In this document: positions 19,311 to 28,657 of the stretch, in pieces
Layout: each line of letters opens with the position of its first letter
Position numbering within the stretch: the first letter of the stretch is position 1
NCBI RefSeq assembly: GCF_022347725.1
Contig: NZ_JAKRGB010000001.1
Coordinates: 1-64,000, forward strand
Length of the DNA stretch: 64,000 nt
Direction: 5' to 3'
Source: Ruegeria sp. Ofav3-42
GTDB taxonomy: Bacteria > Pseudomonadota > Alphaproteobacteria > Rhodobacterales > Rhodobacteraceae
Notes under the pieces: model-generated
The model's database searches: none
Told to the model about the DNA's origin: nothing
What the model saw: only the letters and a program-made list of their open reading frames with translations
Translations under genes and position numbers: made by a program

Positions 19311-19901
19311 ATGAGATCTTCCAAATCCCGCTCGCGGGCCAAGAACAACCGCAATCGTCCCTCTGGGGGTAATGTCGTAAACCGGGTTTTTGACAGCTCG
19401 GGACCCGAGGGCAAAGTGCGCGGCACGCCCCAGCAGATCATCGACAAATACAATCAGTTGGCGCGCGATGCCCAGCTGTCCAACGACCGTGTGGCCGCCG
19501 AGAACTTTCAGCAGCACGCAGAACATTATCTGCGGTTGCTGAGCGAGGCGCAGCGCGAAATGGAAGCGCGCCGCGAAGAGCAGGAGCGCCAGAACCGCGA
19601 GCGCCAGGCCGAACGTGACCGTGAACGCGCCGAGCGCCAGGAACGCGAAGCCGCCGCCCGTCAGGCGGACCCGGCCGAAGCGCCGCAGCCTGACGTGATG
19701 GACTTCTCGCCCGAGGCAACCGCTCCGGATTCCAGTTTGGTTGAGACGCCGGAAAGTAAAGATGCCGCTCCGGCTGCGGAAGCTCCGGCGAAAAAGGAAA
19801 AGCCGGCCCGCCGCCCGCGCACCCGCAAACCCAAAGCTGCGCCCGAAACTGCCGAGGAAGCACCGACAAGCAACGGTGACGCGCCAGAGGCGGCTGAGTA
19901 A
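19311..19901 (+). CDS. DUF4167 domain-containing protein
   Basis: A 196-residue, strongly charged protein. Residues 1-20 are basic (RSRAKNNRNRPSGGN, probably nucleic-acid binding); 21-85 form the DUF4167 core (VRGTPQQIIDKYNQLARDAQ and FQQHAEHYLRLLSEAQREM); about 85-120 is an Arg/Glu coiled coil; the rest is low-complexity Ala/Pro/Lys. Function unknown, but widely conserved in Alphaproteobacteria near prfA-prmC. Confidence 0.85.
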   Translation: MRSSKSRSRAKNNRNRPSGGNVVNRVFDSSGPEGKVRGTPQQIIDKYNQLARDAQLSNDRVAAENFQQHAEHYLRLLSEAQREMEARREEQERQNRERQAERDRERAERQEREAAARQADPAEAPQPDVMDFSPEATAPDSSLVETPESKDAAPAAEAPAKKEKPARRPRTRKPKAAPETAEEAPTSNGDAPEAAE

Positions 19902-19924
19902 TCAGGACCGTATGGTAGAATGAA

Positions 19925-19959
19925 AAAACTCCGGTCAATTGACCGGAGTTTTTTTGCGC
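19925..19959 (+). terminator. Rho-independent terminator
   Basis: Perfect stem ACTCCGGTC / GACCGGAGT around AATT, flanked by an A-run and seven T; works for the DUF4167 gene and, because of the A-run, possibly for rsmA on the other strand. Confidence 0.92.
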
Positions 19960-19994
19960 GCGTGTTATTGGGCTAGTTCGACAGTTGATTAAAT

Positions 19995-20837
19995 TCAGGC
20001 TGAAGAAACATTTCTGGCCAAAGCGCAGAAGGCCTCAAGCGGTACCTGTTCAGCGCGTTCCGTGGGTTGGATACCGGCAGCCAGCAGACGGTCTTCGATG
20101 TCTGGCGCCACGCCCTTCAGAGAAGCGCGCAACATTTTGCGGCGTTGATTGAAAGCTGCTGCGACGACACGCGACAGGGTCGCGGCATCGGCCGGGTAGC
20201 GTGGCTCGGGCAGGGCCGTCAGATGGACCACTGCGCTGGACACTTTGGGCGGCGGGGTGAACGCTCCGGGGGGCAGGGACATCGCAATGCGCGCCTCGGC
20301 CCGCCATTGGGCGAGGATCGCGAGGCGACCATAGGCCTTGCTGCCAGGTTGGGCGACGATGCGCTCAGCCACTTCGCGTTGAAACATCAGGGTCAGGCTT
20401 TGCCAGAACGGCGGCCATTCCCGAGGTGTCAGCCACCGAACCAAGAGTTCGGTACCGACGTTATAGGGCAGATTGGCCGCAATCCGGATCGGTGGTGTCA
20501 GATGCGCCAATGGGTCGATTTCCAGCGCGTCGCCGTTGATGACCTCAAGCCGCCCTGGGTAGGCGGCGGCGATATCATTCAGCGCGGCAATGCAGCGCGT
20601 GTCCTTTTCGACCGCCACAACTTTGCGTGCGCCTTCGGACAACAGGCCTCGGGTCAGACCTCCGGGGCCGGGGCCGATTTCCAGCACGTCGCATTCGGTC
20701 AGGTCGCCCGCTTGCCGTGCGATCTTGGCTGTCAGGTTCAGGTCCAGCAGAAAGTTCTGCCCCAGCGATTTGCGTGCTGAAAGCTGATGCGTCGCGATGA
20801 CGTCGCGCAGAGGGGGAAGGGAGTCGATTGCACTCAT
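19995..20837 (-). CDS. rsmA: 16S rRNA dimethyladenosine transferase
   Basis: A 280-residue RsmA/KsgA that dimethylates two adenines in helix 45 of 16S rRNA during small-subunit assembly. Motifs: [24 protein letters not shown], the catalytic NLPYN and the C-terminal [13 protein letters not shown]. Last gene of lptG-lptD-surA-pdxA-rsmA, 84 bases after pdxA. The start is the ATG nearest the family N-terminus; the frame is open 72 bases further. Confidence 0.96.
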   Translation of the reverse strand: MSAIDSLPPLRDVIATHQLSARKSLGQNFLLDLNLTAKIARQAGDLTECDVLEIGPGPGGLTRGLLSEGARKVVAVEKDTRCIAALNDIAAAYPGRLEVINGDALEIDPLAHLTPPIRIAANLPYNVGTELLVRWLTPREWPPFWQSLTLMFQREVAERIVAQPGSKAYGRLAILAQWRAEARIAMSLPPGAFTPPPKVSSAVVHLTALPEPRYPADAATLSRVVAAAFNQRRKMLRASLKGVAPDIEDRLLAAGIQPTERAEQVPLEAFCALARNVSSA

Positions 20838-20921
20838 AATCCGATTACCGTGGCGCGTGTTGGTGGGGCAACGCCAGAGATTTTTTGTCTGCGGCGGGGA
20901 TAATTTCAACCAGGTGAAGGA

Positions 20922-21887
20922 TCAAGTGCTTTGCGCCATACGTTGGGCCAGTTTCAATGCTTCGATCAGGCTGGTGGGGTTGGCTACGCCTTGTCCGGCT
21001 ATATCAAGCGCGGTCCCGTGGTCGGGTGAGGTGCGGATAAAGGGCAGACCCAGCGTCACATTTACCCCTCGATCAAAATCCAGCGTTTTGATCGGGATCA
21101 GGGCCTGATCGTGATACATGGCAACCGCCGCGTCGTACCGCGCGCGGGCTGCAGCGTGGAACATCGTGTCTGCCGGATGTGGTCCAGTCACCGAATAGGT
21201 GTCGGATGGCAAGTCGGCGATCAGTGGGGCGATCCAGTCGAGTTCTTCATGGCCCATCTTGCCGCCTTCGCCCGCATGCGGGTTCAGGCCAGCGATGGCG
21301 ATGCGGGGATGAGCGATGCCAAACTGTTTCTTTAGGCCCTCGGCCGTGATGGAGATGGTTTCCTTCAGCAGTTCCGGCGTCAGCGCAGACGGAACGCGCG
21401 ACAGCGGAATGTGGATCGTGGCAGGTACGACGCGCAGTTGATCGCTGGCCAGCATCATCACCACACGCTTGCGCCCGGCCAAAGCCGCCAGAAACTCGGT
21501 GTGGCCGGGATAGGCGAAGCCAGCCCCGTCGATCAGCGCCTTTTTGTTGATCGGAGCGGTGCAGAGCGCTGAGGCGGTACCGGATTGAACCAGCGAGACG
21601 CCGGCTTCGATCGAGTCGATCACGCTGGGCGCATTTGCAGGATCAGGTCGGCCATGCACGTTCGGAGCCGGGAAATCCAATTGCAGAACGGGCAGGGCGG
21701 TGGCGCTGACATCACGGGCTTGCGCCGGGTCTGTGATCTGCTGCGCAGGCGTACCAGAGGGCAGGTGTGCCGCGTCACCAATATAGAAAAACGGGCAGGT
21801 CGCCCGCAGTTCAGACCAGGCTTTGGCTGCGATCTCGGGGCCAACGCCTGCAGGATCACCGCAACTGAGCGCGATGGGCCGGATCAT
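20922..21887 (-). CDS. pdxA: 4-hydroxythreonine-4-phosphate dehydrogenase
   Basis: A 321-residue PdxA of the DXP-dependent pyridoxal-phosphate pathway. Visible are SCGDPAGVGPEIAAKAW at the N-terminus, PINKKALIDGAGFAYPGHTEFLA, GLNPHAGEGGKMG and MYHDQALIPIKTL, containing the metal-binding histidines. The ATG overlaps the surA stop by four bases (ATGA), the usual arrangement. Confidence 0.97.
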   Translation of the reverse strand: MIRPIALSCGDPAGVGPEIAAKAWSELRATCPFFYIGDAAHLPSGTPAQQITDPAQARDVSATALPVLQLDFPAPNVHGRPDPANAPSVIDSIEAGVSLVQSGTASALCTAPINKKALIDGAGFAYPGHTEFLAALAGRKRVVMMLASDQLRVVPATIHIPLSRVPSALTPELLKETISITAEGLKKQFGIAHPRIAIAGLNPHAGEGGKMGHEELDWIAPLIADLPSDTYSVTGPHPADTMFHAAARARYDAAVAMYHDQALIPIKTLDFDRGVNVTLGLPFIRTSPDHGTALDIAGQGVANPTSLIEALKLAQRMAQST

Positions 21888-23137
21888 TGCTCGATAATCG
21901 TCGCGTCTGCGCGCATCTGCTCCAGAAGGCTGTCCGCGAAGGCTTGCAGACGCTGTTGTGTCAGAGCGTTGGCAACGTCCACGCGCGACGTTTCTTCGCC
22001 ACGGTCAAGCGTGCGGGTGCACAGCATCAGAAACTTCAGGGTCTGGCCGTTGTTCCCAGTCAGCGTGGTCGACACTTCGTTGAGGTCCAGCTTGGACAGC
22101 TCCAATGCCACGTCGCGTGGAATCTCTGATGGGCTGGCCTCGATTCGCTGCAGAACCTCAGGTTGCTGACCCTTGGCAATGCCGTAGAGGTCGTCGCAGG
22201 TATCAACCTGTTCGCGCAATTCAGCGGCACGGGCCAGAGTTTCGGCGCTGCGTCCACCGGCCATGTTGTAGATCGCGTAGTCGATTTTCGAGTAGCGCGG
22301 CGTGCTTGTGCTTGTTTCGCGCAAGCCGCGCAGCTGGAACAGGGCAATTGCGTTGGGCAACGACAACGGTTGGGTGATGTCGCCTTTGTTCAGGCCCAAA
22401 ATCACGGGCTGCAGGGCAGGGGGCAAGTCCGTCAGGTTCAGCCATTCCAACCTGCCGCCGTCATTTCGGGTGCCAGCCGCCGAATACTGCGCGGCGGCGG
22501 ACGAGAATGAATCGAAGCCTTGCAGCTGCGCGATTTCCTCGGCCAGCAATTCAGCCTGAGCGACGGTTTGTGGCGTCACCGGGATGATGATTTCCGACAT
22601 CAGCACCTGCAGGCCACCGCTGCCCGCCTGTCCCATCGCGCGATTGATTTCGTCCTCGGTGGGTCTGGACTGAGACAAAAAGCGCGAACTGACAAAATCG
22701 CGCCATGACAGCTGATCGGCGACAAAATCCCGCACGGTCTCGCGAGACACCCCGGAATCGGCCAAAAGTTGCAGAAACTCGTCTGTCGATAGACGACCGC
22801 GGGCTGCAAACTCATCAATCCCGACCTGAACATCCTCGGGCGAAGCCTCAATGCCCGCTTCGCGCATGGCTTGCTTTCGCAGCCGCTGATCGATCAACGC
22901 CTCGCGCACTTCTTCCTCGGTAGAACCGGGCGCACCCAGAGCGGTCAGAAACTGCTGTCGCTGCTCCAACTCGTACCAGGTGACGATGTCCTGATTGACT
23001 TTGATCGCAGGCGAAAACAGGCTTTGGGCCTGGGCCTGCGTGGCAGCAATAGTCAGCAAGGCGGCGCTCAGCGCCGGTGCAACCGGTTTTAGCCAACCGG
23101 AACGGATGAAACGGGAGAAACCTGAAATCAACTGCAT
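21884..23137 (-). CDS. surA: Periplasmic chaperone / peptidyl-prolyl isomerase SurA
   Basis: A 417-residue exported SurA-like protein with a signal peptide ending AATQAQAQS. The N-terminal chaperone part (EALIDQRLRKQAMREAGIEAS) is recognisable; one parvulin-like domain spans about residues 175-275 (MSEIIIPVTPQ, GGRLEWLNLTDLPPAL). It escorts outer-membrane proteins, of which LptD, encoded just upstream, is a known client. It overlaps lptD by ten bases and pdxA by four. Confidence 0.92.
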   Translation of the reverse strand: MQLISGFSRFIRSGWLKPVAPALSAALLTIAATQAQAQSLFSPAIKVNQDIVTWYELEQRQQFLTALGAPGSTEEEVREALIDQRLRKQAMREAGIEASPEDVQVGIDEFAARGRLSTDEFLQLLADSGVSRETVRDFVADQLSWRDFVSSRFLSQSRPTEDEINRAMGQAGSGGLQVLMSEIIIPVTPQTVAQAELLAEEIAQLQGFDSFSSAAAQYSAAGTRNDGGRLEWLNLTDLPPALQPVILGLNKGDITQPLSLPNAIALFQLRGLRETSTSTPRYSKIDYAIYNMAGGRSAETLARAAELREQVDTCDDLYGIAKGQQPEVLQRIEASPSEIPRDVALELSKLDLNEVSTTLTGNNGQTLKFLMLCTRTLDRGEETSRVDVANALTQQRLQAFADSLLEQMRADATIIEQ

Positions 23138-25290
23138 CTTCTCTTGTACTGTTGGCCGCCACCCTCGATGGAGTAACCTGTCAGGGCAACGGTAAACCCG
23201 AATTCTGTCGAAGGCTCAATACTTGATGATGAGGTAAATCGCCTGCTGACGGTCATGTTAACCCGCACACACTCGTTCTGGTACGTGATACCCAGCCCAT
23301 AGCGGATAGGTTCGGATTCGCTGAGGTCATATCTTGCTCCGGCCACAGTCAGCCAGTTCTGGTCCACACGGTAGCGCCCACTTACCCGAACTTCGGATAT
23401 TTCATCGTCCACGTTTTCCGCCGGATCGGGTTCTTGCCAGGCGTAACTGCCGGAAATACCGACATTTTCCTTGTTCCAGCCCGCGCGCACTTCCGCCTTG
23501 GCAAAGCTGAAATCCCCGTTCAACAGACCGCGACCAGCCAGCGACCAACCATTGGCTGTCTGAAGTTGACCGGCCAGCAGAATATCCGAGGCTGTGCCCT
23601 GCAGGCCTGACGTAAGGTTAAAGTTGGGATCCGCGGTTTGGCGGAACACCTGACCCACGGTTGCCAGCGCGCGCCAGCCGTTTGCGGCGTAACGCGCCCA
23701 GTTCAGGCCAAACACGGCTGTGGCTCCGTCTTCCCGTCGGTCCGGGGCCGGAAAGCGCGACAGGGACAGCAGGTTGCCCTGGTCGAATTCCTGAAAGGTG
23801 CTTTCGTCGTTTGGAATGTCCTGATCCGTCACATGCGTCCAACCGATTTGCGCAATCGGTTCCAGAATCTGCGTCGCGCCGGACTTTTCACGTTTGGACA
23901 TCGGATAGCGCAGCGTAAGGGCGGCACGCGGTGTCGCCCGGGTTACGCGATCGGGATAGTTGCTGTCGTTGCGTATATTAAACGTGTCCACGGACGCGCC
24001 GACCTGAGCGTCCGCTCGCAGGCCCGAGGCGAAGGTCCAACTGCGCAGCCATTCCGTGTCGAAAGTTGCGCGAGCAACGTCCCGTCCGACGACATCCTGA
24101 TCACTGGTGCGTTCGTGTGTATGGGCGATGAAACCCAAACGGACCTCGCCGCCAACTGATGTCGGGAAATAGCGTTTTTGATAGTAAAGGTCGAAAATCC
24201 GCGAGGGAATCTCTTCTTCATTCTCACTGTCCCGCAGGCTTTTGTAGTGGATGAAGCTGGTGCGGAACGCCGTATCGCGCTTGATTCTTTCCAGTGCGAT
24301 TTCGCTGCGCAGGCGGTCGAAGTCGGGCAGGCCGTAATCGGCGAGATAGGCGTTATCCGACGTGGTTTTTAGGTCAAAGGTGAAGCGAAAGTCATTGTTA
24401 AGGAAGAAATAACCGTTCGCGAATAAATAACCCCGATCCTCGTCTGGTTGTAAATCATCGCGGGTAAAGGCCCCGTTGAGTTCGATCCGCCCCCGTTTGA
24501 ACGCCTGACGATACCGATAGCCCAGCGTTCTCGTTTTCGGAGAGACATACGGCGTCAGCGTCAGGTCCTTATGGTCGCCCAGCTTGATGAAGTACGGCAC
24601 CTGAAGGCCAGTTCCCAGCTGCGATGTGGTCCGGACAGACGGAACCAGGAAGCCGGTTGCCCGGTCCAATGTCGGGTCAGGAAGGCGCAGGTAAGGGAAG
24701 TAGAAAATCGGAAAGTCCAGAATTCGGAACTGCGCGCCTTCGAAATACAGCTGACGCTCCAACTGATCATGCGTGACCTTTCGGGCGCGAATCTGCCACA
24801 GCGGCGCTTTGCCGTTGGCGCAGACGTGGCACGACGTTGCCGAGACCTTGCTGAACTGCGTATATCGGCCACCAGCGCGGGCGGCTTGAACCGAGGCGAT
24901 CTGAACCTGCTGGTCGAACACCATGCGCGCGCCAATGAGCAGGCCGTTCATGATGCCGTCGTCCAACTCGGCGGAATCCGCCAGCAATGTAGTTTCGCCA
25001 GCCTGATCGAGGCGTACCGGACCTTCCAGCGACAGGTTGCCGGTTTCCCGATCGTAGGTGATGCGTTTGGCCGTTACCTTTACGTCGCCCTGAAACGCCT
25101 CGACATTCCCCTCGGCCACCAGGTTTCGTTCCGGAGTGATAAAGATCCTGTCGGCCACCAGAAGCGCCGGTTGATCCTCTTGCGCGGTACTTTGCGCGGG
25201 ATTAGCTGCCGACTGCGTCTGCGCCGCGACGCCAATCGGTATCGCCAGCGCAACAGCGCCCGACAGCAACAAGCTGGCAACAAGCCGCAT
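23128..25290 (-). CDS. lptD: LPS-assembly outer-membrane protein LptD
   Basis: A 720-residue LptD that inserts lipopolysaccharide into the outer leaflet. A signal peptide (MRLVASLLLSGAVALAIPIGVAAQ) precedes a jellyroll domain (FQGDVKVTAKRITYDRETGNLSLEG) and a C-terminal barrel rich in alternating strands. Cysteine pairs at SCHVC (about residue 150) and in the last 50 residues (NECVRV, RRCS) could form the stabilising long-range disulfides. The ATG overlaps the lptG stop (TGATG); the frame upstream is antisense shadow. Confidence 0.95.
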   Translation of the reverse strand: MRLVASLLLSGAVALAIPIGVAAQTQSAANPAQSTAQEDQPALLVADRIFITPERNLVAEGNVEAFQGDVKVTAKRITYDRETGNLSLEGPVRLDQAGETTLLADSAELDDGIMNGLLIGARMVFDQQVQIASVQAARAGGRYTQFSKVSATSCHVCANGKAPLWQIRARKVTHDQLERQLYFEGAQFRILDFPIFYFPYLRLPDPTLDRATGFLVPSVRTTSQLGTGLQVPYFIKLGDHKDLTLTPYVSPKTRTLGYRYRQAFKRGRIELNGAFTRDDLQPDEDRGYLFANGYFFLNNDFRFTFDLKTTSDNAYLADYGLPDFDRLRSEIALERIKRDTAFRTSFIHYKSLRDSENEEEIPSRIFDLYYQKRYFPTSVGGEVRLGFIAHTHERTSDQDVVGRDVARATFDTEWLRSWTFASGLRADAQVGASVDTFNIRNDSNYPDRVTRATPRAALTLRYPMSKREKSGATQILEPIAQIGWTHVTDQDIPNDESTFQEFDQGNLLSLSRFPAPDRREDGATAVFGLNWARYAANGWRALATVGQVFRQTADPNFNLTSGLQGTASDILLAGQLQTANGWSLAGRGLLNGDFSFAKAEVRAGWNKENVGISGSYAWQEPDPAENVDDEISEVRVSGRYRVDQNWLTVAGARYDLSESEPIRYGLGITYQNECVRVNMTVSRRFTSSSSIEPSTEFGFTVALTGYSIEGGGQQYKRRCS

Positions 25291-26390
25291 CAGCCGTCCT
25301 CCGCATGCAGCAAAAGACCGAGAGACAGTAGGATGGCTGCAAAGGGCGGAGCCCAGGCCGCGACTAAGATAGGCAATTGACCGTTTTCCCCTAGAATTTG
25401 GGCAAAGTTGCGAATGAAGTAGATGGCAAAGCCCAACAGGACGGCCGTCAGAACTGCGATACCTGTGCCGCCAAATCGTACGTGTCGCATGGTGAAGGCT
25501 GCGCCGATCAGGACCATCGACATCAGGAAGAGGGGGCGGGCAAGCTGCACCTGAAGCCAAACTTCGTATTGTTTGGTCGAAAACCCGGCCTCGCGCAGGT
25601 CGCGGATCAGCTCTGGCAGATCATAGACCGAAACTGAATCCTGTTCTCCCAATCTATCAAGAATGCGCTGCCGAGTGAGCGAGGTTGGAACTTCAAGCTC
25701 CGCATGTTCAGCGGCGTGGGTCTCGGGGTTTACCCCATTCTCCAGCGACCAGATTTTGGCATTGCTCAGAACCCATTTCCCGGCCTCCAGATCGGCCTGA
25801 TCGGCCACGATCTGCTGGGTCGGCGTGCCGTCCGGCGCAAAGGTAATGATCGTCACTTGGTTGAGGGTAAACGTGTCCCCGTTTGAAGTGTCCCGCGCAT
25901 GGATGACCGACTGGCCATTGGCAGACCCCTGCCTTAACCACAAGCCTTCCGCACTGATCGAAAAGGCCGATCCGCCGTCGTTTTTGTAGGCATCGGCGAG
26001 TCGCTTGTATTCTTCCGAGGTCGCCGCTGCGATGGGGTTCAACAGTCCCACCGCCATGGCGCCAATGATGAACGCAATGATCACCGGGGCCAGAAGGGCC
26101 CGAATGCCCGACCGCCCGGTGGCGCGGGTCACCACAAGTTCCGAGCTGCGCGCCAGCCCGATGAACAGCGCAATCGTCGACAGGATGATCAGCAGGGGCA
26201 ACATCTCGCTGATTGCAGCGGGTGTGTTTAACAGGGTCAGTTGCAGCAATTGTCCAAAAGACAGGTTTGCCTCGTCAAAGCGGCGCACCTGTTCGATCAG
26301 GTCGATCAGAATCATCAGCGTTAGAAAGATGACGCCAATAACCAGAAAGCTCTGAATGAAACGACGGGCGAAGTAACGGTCAAGGATCAC
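25290..26390 (-). CDS. lptG: LPS export permease LptG
   Basis: A 366-residue YjgP/YjgQ permease with six membrane segments and a periplasmic jellyroll between TM3 and TM4 (TSEEYKRLADAYKN, GLWLRQG). It starts ILDRYFARRFIQSFLV, the usual LptG opening; the codon is GTG with TGAGGG eight bases before it. LptG forms the LptB2FG extractor with LptF, but the 240 bases between here and pepA contain no LptF reading frame, although lptF normally stands there. Confidence 0.93.
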   Translation of the reverse strand: MILDRYFARRFIQSFLVIGVIFLTLMILIDLIEQVRRFDEANLSFGQLLQLTLLNTPAAISEMLPLLIILSTIALFIGLARSSELVVTRATGRSGIRALLAPVIIAFIIGAMAVGLLNPIAAATSEEYKRLADAYKNDGGSAFSISAEGLWLRQGSANGQSVIHARDTSNGDTFTLNQVTIITFAPDGTPTQQIVADQADLEAGKWVLSNAKIWSLENGVNPETHAAEHAELEVPTSLTRQRILDRLGEQDSVSVYDLPELIRDLREAGFSTKQYEVWLQVQLARPLFLMSMVLIGAAFTMRHVRFGGTGIAVLTAVLLGFAIYFIRNFAQILGENGQLPILVAAWAPPFAAILLSLGLLLHAEDG

Positions 26391-26630
26391 GAAGGAACCC
26401 TCACCAAACTGGGGCACAAGGGATTGTGGGCCGGGTACAGGCCAGAATCACCGCTGCACGTTGCAGTGTGCGACGGCCTATGCCTGCTCTGTCTTGCCAA
26501 ATTCTTCTCCCCCGAGCCTGTCGGATTTTTTCGGGGACTGTAATGCAAATGCCAGCCGGGGAAAACTGCTATCTGGTCAAGCCGGGCGGCGCGGGCTAGG
26601 TCTTGGGGAACTTATTTTGAGGAGTTTGCA

Positions 26631-28097
26631 ATGAGCAGTCTTGTACCGATCCGTTTCCAGGCCCCAGACATGGATGCGATGGCGCAGGCCGAAGGCCGTG
26701 TGGCGATCATAATTCCGTCTGACGGCAAGATGAGCCCCGCAGCGCGCCGTGCGAACCGGTTGACGCGCGGTGCCGTTGCACGGCTGGTTGAAAGCGAGCG
26801 GTTCGAAAAGGTGAAAACCGGTGACGTGATCTCGATGGCGTGGCCCGGCGGCATGGCCGCCGAGGCACTGGACGTTCTGATTCTGCCGCGCCGCCCCGAT
26901 CCGGCCGAGGCCCGCAAGGCTGGTGCCGCGCTGGCCAAATTGGCGGGCAGCAAGGACTTGCTGGTGATGGCAGGCAATCAGGTCAAAGCCGAAGATCTGG
27001 CCATGGGCATCGCGTTGCGCAGCTACGATTTCGATGCGCACAAGACCAAAGAGACGGATGAGGCTGGCACAGTCACAATCAGCCACCAGAAAGCGGATGA
27101 AGTCGAAGCCAGCTTTGCGCCGCTCTACGCGGTCGCTGACGGTGTGCGGATGACCCGCGATCTGACCAACGAACCCGCCAATGTCCTGACCACAACTGAA
27201 TTCGCCGACCGTCTGGCCGAGATGAAAGAGCTGGGCCTTGAGGTCGAGGTTCTGGAAGAAGACAAACTGGCCGAACTGGGCATGCGCACGCTGCTGAGCG
27301 TCGGGCAGGGGTCGGTCAGCCCCTCGAAGGTTGTGGTGATGCAGTGGAATGGCGGCGACAAGGATGACGCGCCGCTGGCTCTGGTCGGGAAGGGCGTTGT
27401 GTTCGACACCGGTGGTATCTCGTTGAAACCGGCGGGTGGCATGGAAGACATGACCATGGACATGGGCGGCGCGGGCGTCGTCGCAGGCACCATGCGGGCG
27501 CTGGCACAGCGCAAGGCCAAGGCCAATGTCGTAGGTCTGGTCGGCTTGGTCGAGAACATGCCGTCGGGCAATGCGACCCGTCCGGGCGATGTGGTCAAAT
27601 CCATGAAGGGCGACACGGTCGAGATCATCAATACGGATGCCGAGGGCCGCTTGGTTCTGTGCGACGTGATGTGGTACGCGCAGGAGCGGTTCAAGCCGGT
27701 GGGCATGGTCGATTTGGCCACGCTGACCGGTGCGGTCATCATCGGTCTGGGCCATGAGAATGCAGGTGTGTTCTCGAACAATGACACGTTCTGCAACGCC
27801 TTCCTGAAGGCGGCGGGTGCCGAGGATGAAGGCGCATGGAGGCTGCCACTGGGCGAAGGCTACGACAAGCAGCTCAAATCGCGGATTGCCGACATGAAGA
27901 ACGTCGGCGGGCGTCCGGCGGGCTCGATTACTGCCGCGCAGTTCCTGCAGCGTTTTGTCAAAGAGGAAACGCCGTGGATTCACCTGGACATCGCAGGTGT
28001 GGCTTCGGTCTCGTCCGAGACATCCTACGCCCCCAAGGGCGCAACCGGTTGGGGCGTCCGCGCGCTCAGTCGCTTTGTTCAGGACAACTTCGAGTAA
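26631..28097 (+). CDS. pepA: Leucyl aminopeptidase (M17 family)
   Basis: A 488-residue cytosolic dizinc aminopeptidase of the PepA type. Metal and catalytic motifs: GKGVVFDTGGISLKP, MDMGGAGVVAG and the signature NTDAEGRLVL. In some bacteria PepA also binds DNA; nothing here shows that. GAGGAG stands before the ATG. Followed at four bases by holC. A 468-codon antisense frame is a shadow. Confidence 0.97.
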   Translation: MSSLVPIRFQAPDMDAMAQAEGRVAIIIPSDGKMSPAARRANRLTRGAVARLVESERFEKVKTGDVISMAWPGGMAAEALDVLILPRRPDPAEARKAGAALAKLAGSKDLLVMAGNQVKAEDLAMGIALRSYDFDAHKTKETDEAGTVTISHQKADEVEASFAPLYAVADGVRMTRDLTNEPANVLTTTEFADRLAEMKELGLEVEVLEEDKLAELGMRTLLSVGQGSVSPSKVVVMQWNGGDKDDAPLALVGKGVVFDTGGISLKPAGGMEDMTMDMGGAGVVAGTMRALAQRKAKANVVGLVGLVENMPSGNATRPGDVVKSMKGDTVEIINTDAEGRLVLCDVMWYAQERFKPVGMVDLATLTGAVIIGLGHENAGVFSNNDTFCNAFLKAAGAEDEGAWRLPLGEGYDKQLKSRIADMKNVGGRPAGSITAAQFLQRFVKEETPWIHLDIAGVASVSSETSYAPKGATGWGVRALSRFVQDNFE

Positions 28098-28101
28098 GCT
28101 G

Positions 28102-28560
28102 ATGGGCGCTGTCTATTTCTACCACCTGACCCGCCAACCGCTTGAGCACACCTTGCCGGTGCTGCTGGACAAGGCACGGCAGGCCGGGTGGAAGATTGCC
28201 GTGCGGGGGACCGACCCCGCGCGGATGGATTGGCTGGACGAAAAACTGTGGCTGGGGCCCGAAGAGGGGTTCCTGCCACATGGCCGGGCAGGTGGGCCGC
28301 ACGACGCAGCGCAGCCGATTCTGCTGACGACCGAAGCGCAGGCTGCCAACGATCCGACCTGCGTTATGGCAGTGGATGGCGCGCCGGTTGACCCCGGTGA
28401 GGTCGAAAAACTCGACCGCGTATGCGTCCTTTTTGACGGCAACGATGGCGAGGCCGTCCAACATGCACGTGTCCAATGGAAGGCGCTGACCGGCGCGGGA
28501 TGTTCGGCCCAATACTGGTCCGAAGAATCCGGTCGCTGGGAAAAGAAGGCTGAGTCCTGA
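28102..28560 (+). CDS. holC: DNA polymerase III subunit chi
   Basis: A 152-residue HolC. The N-terminus GAVYFYHLTRQPLEHTLPVLLDKARQAGWK is typical; then LWLGPEEGFLPHG and VCVLFDGNDGEAVQHARVQWKAL. Chi links the clamp-loader to single-strand-binding protein at the replication fork. Coupled to pepA, its common partner gene in Proteobacteria. Confidence 0.93.
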   Translation: MGAVYFYHLTRQPLEHTLPVLLDKARQAGWKIAVRGTDPARMDWLDEKLWLGPEEGFLPHGRAGGPHDAAQPILLTTEAQAANDPTCVMAVDGAPVDPGEVEKLDRVCVLFDGNDGEAVQHARVQWKALTGAGCSAQYWSEESGRWEKKAES

Positions 28561-28657
28561 GAGCCTTACCTCGGGCAGATTGTTCTCGATTAGCCGCATT
28601 TCACACTAAGGTCACGTGATGCCAGTAGGGGATCAACTGACCGAAATGAGGTGACCA

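Noticed and set aside
26577..27983. 468-codon open frame antisense to pepA
   Set aside because: It mirrors a certain, full-length aminopeptidase gene and its translation is rich in His/Arg/Gln without any family pattern; a high-GC antisense shadow.
28561..28657. Mg-responsive leader (M-box) before mgtE
   Set aside because: Only 97 bases are available and no M-box core or terminator pair can be seen.
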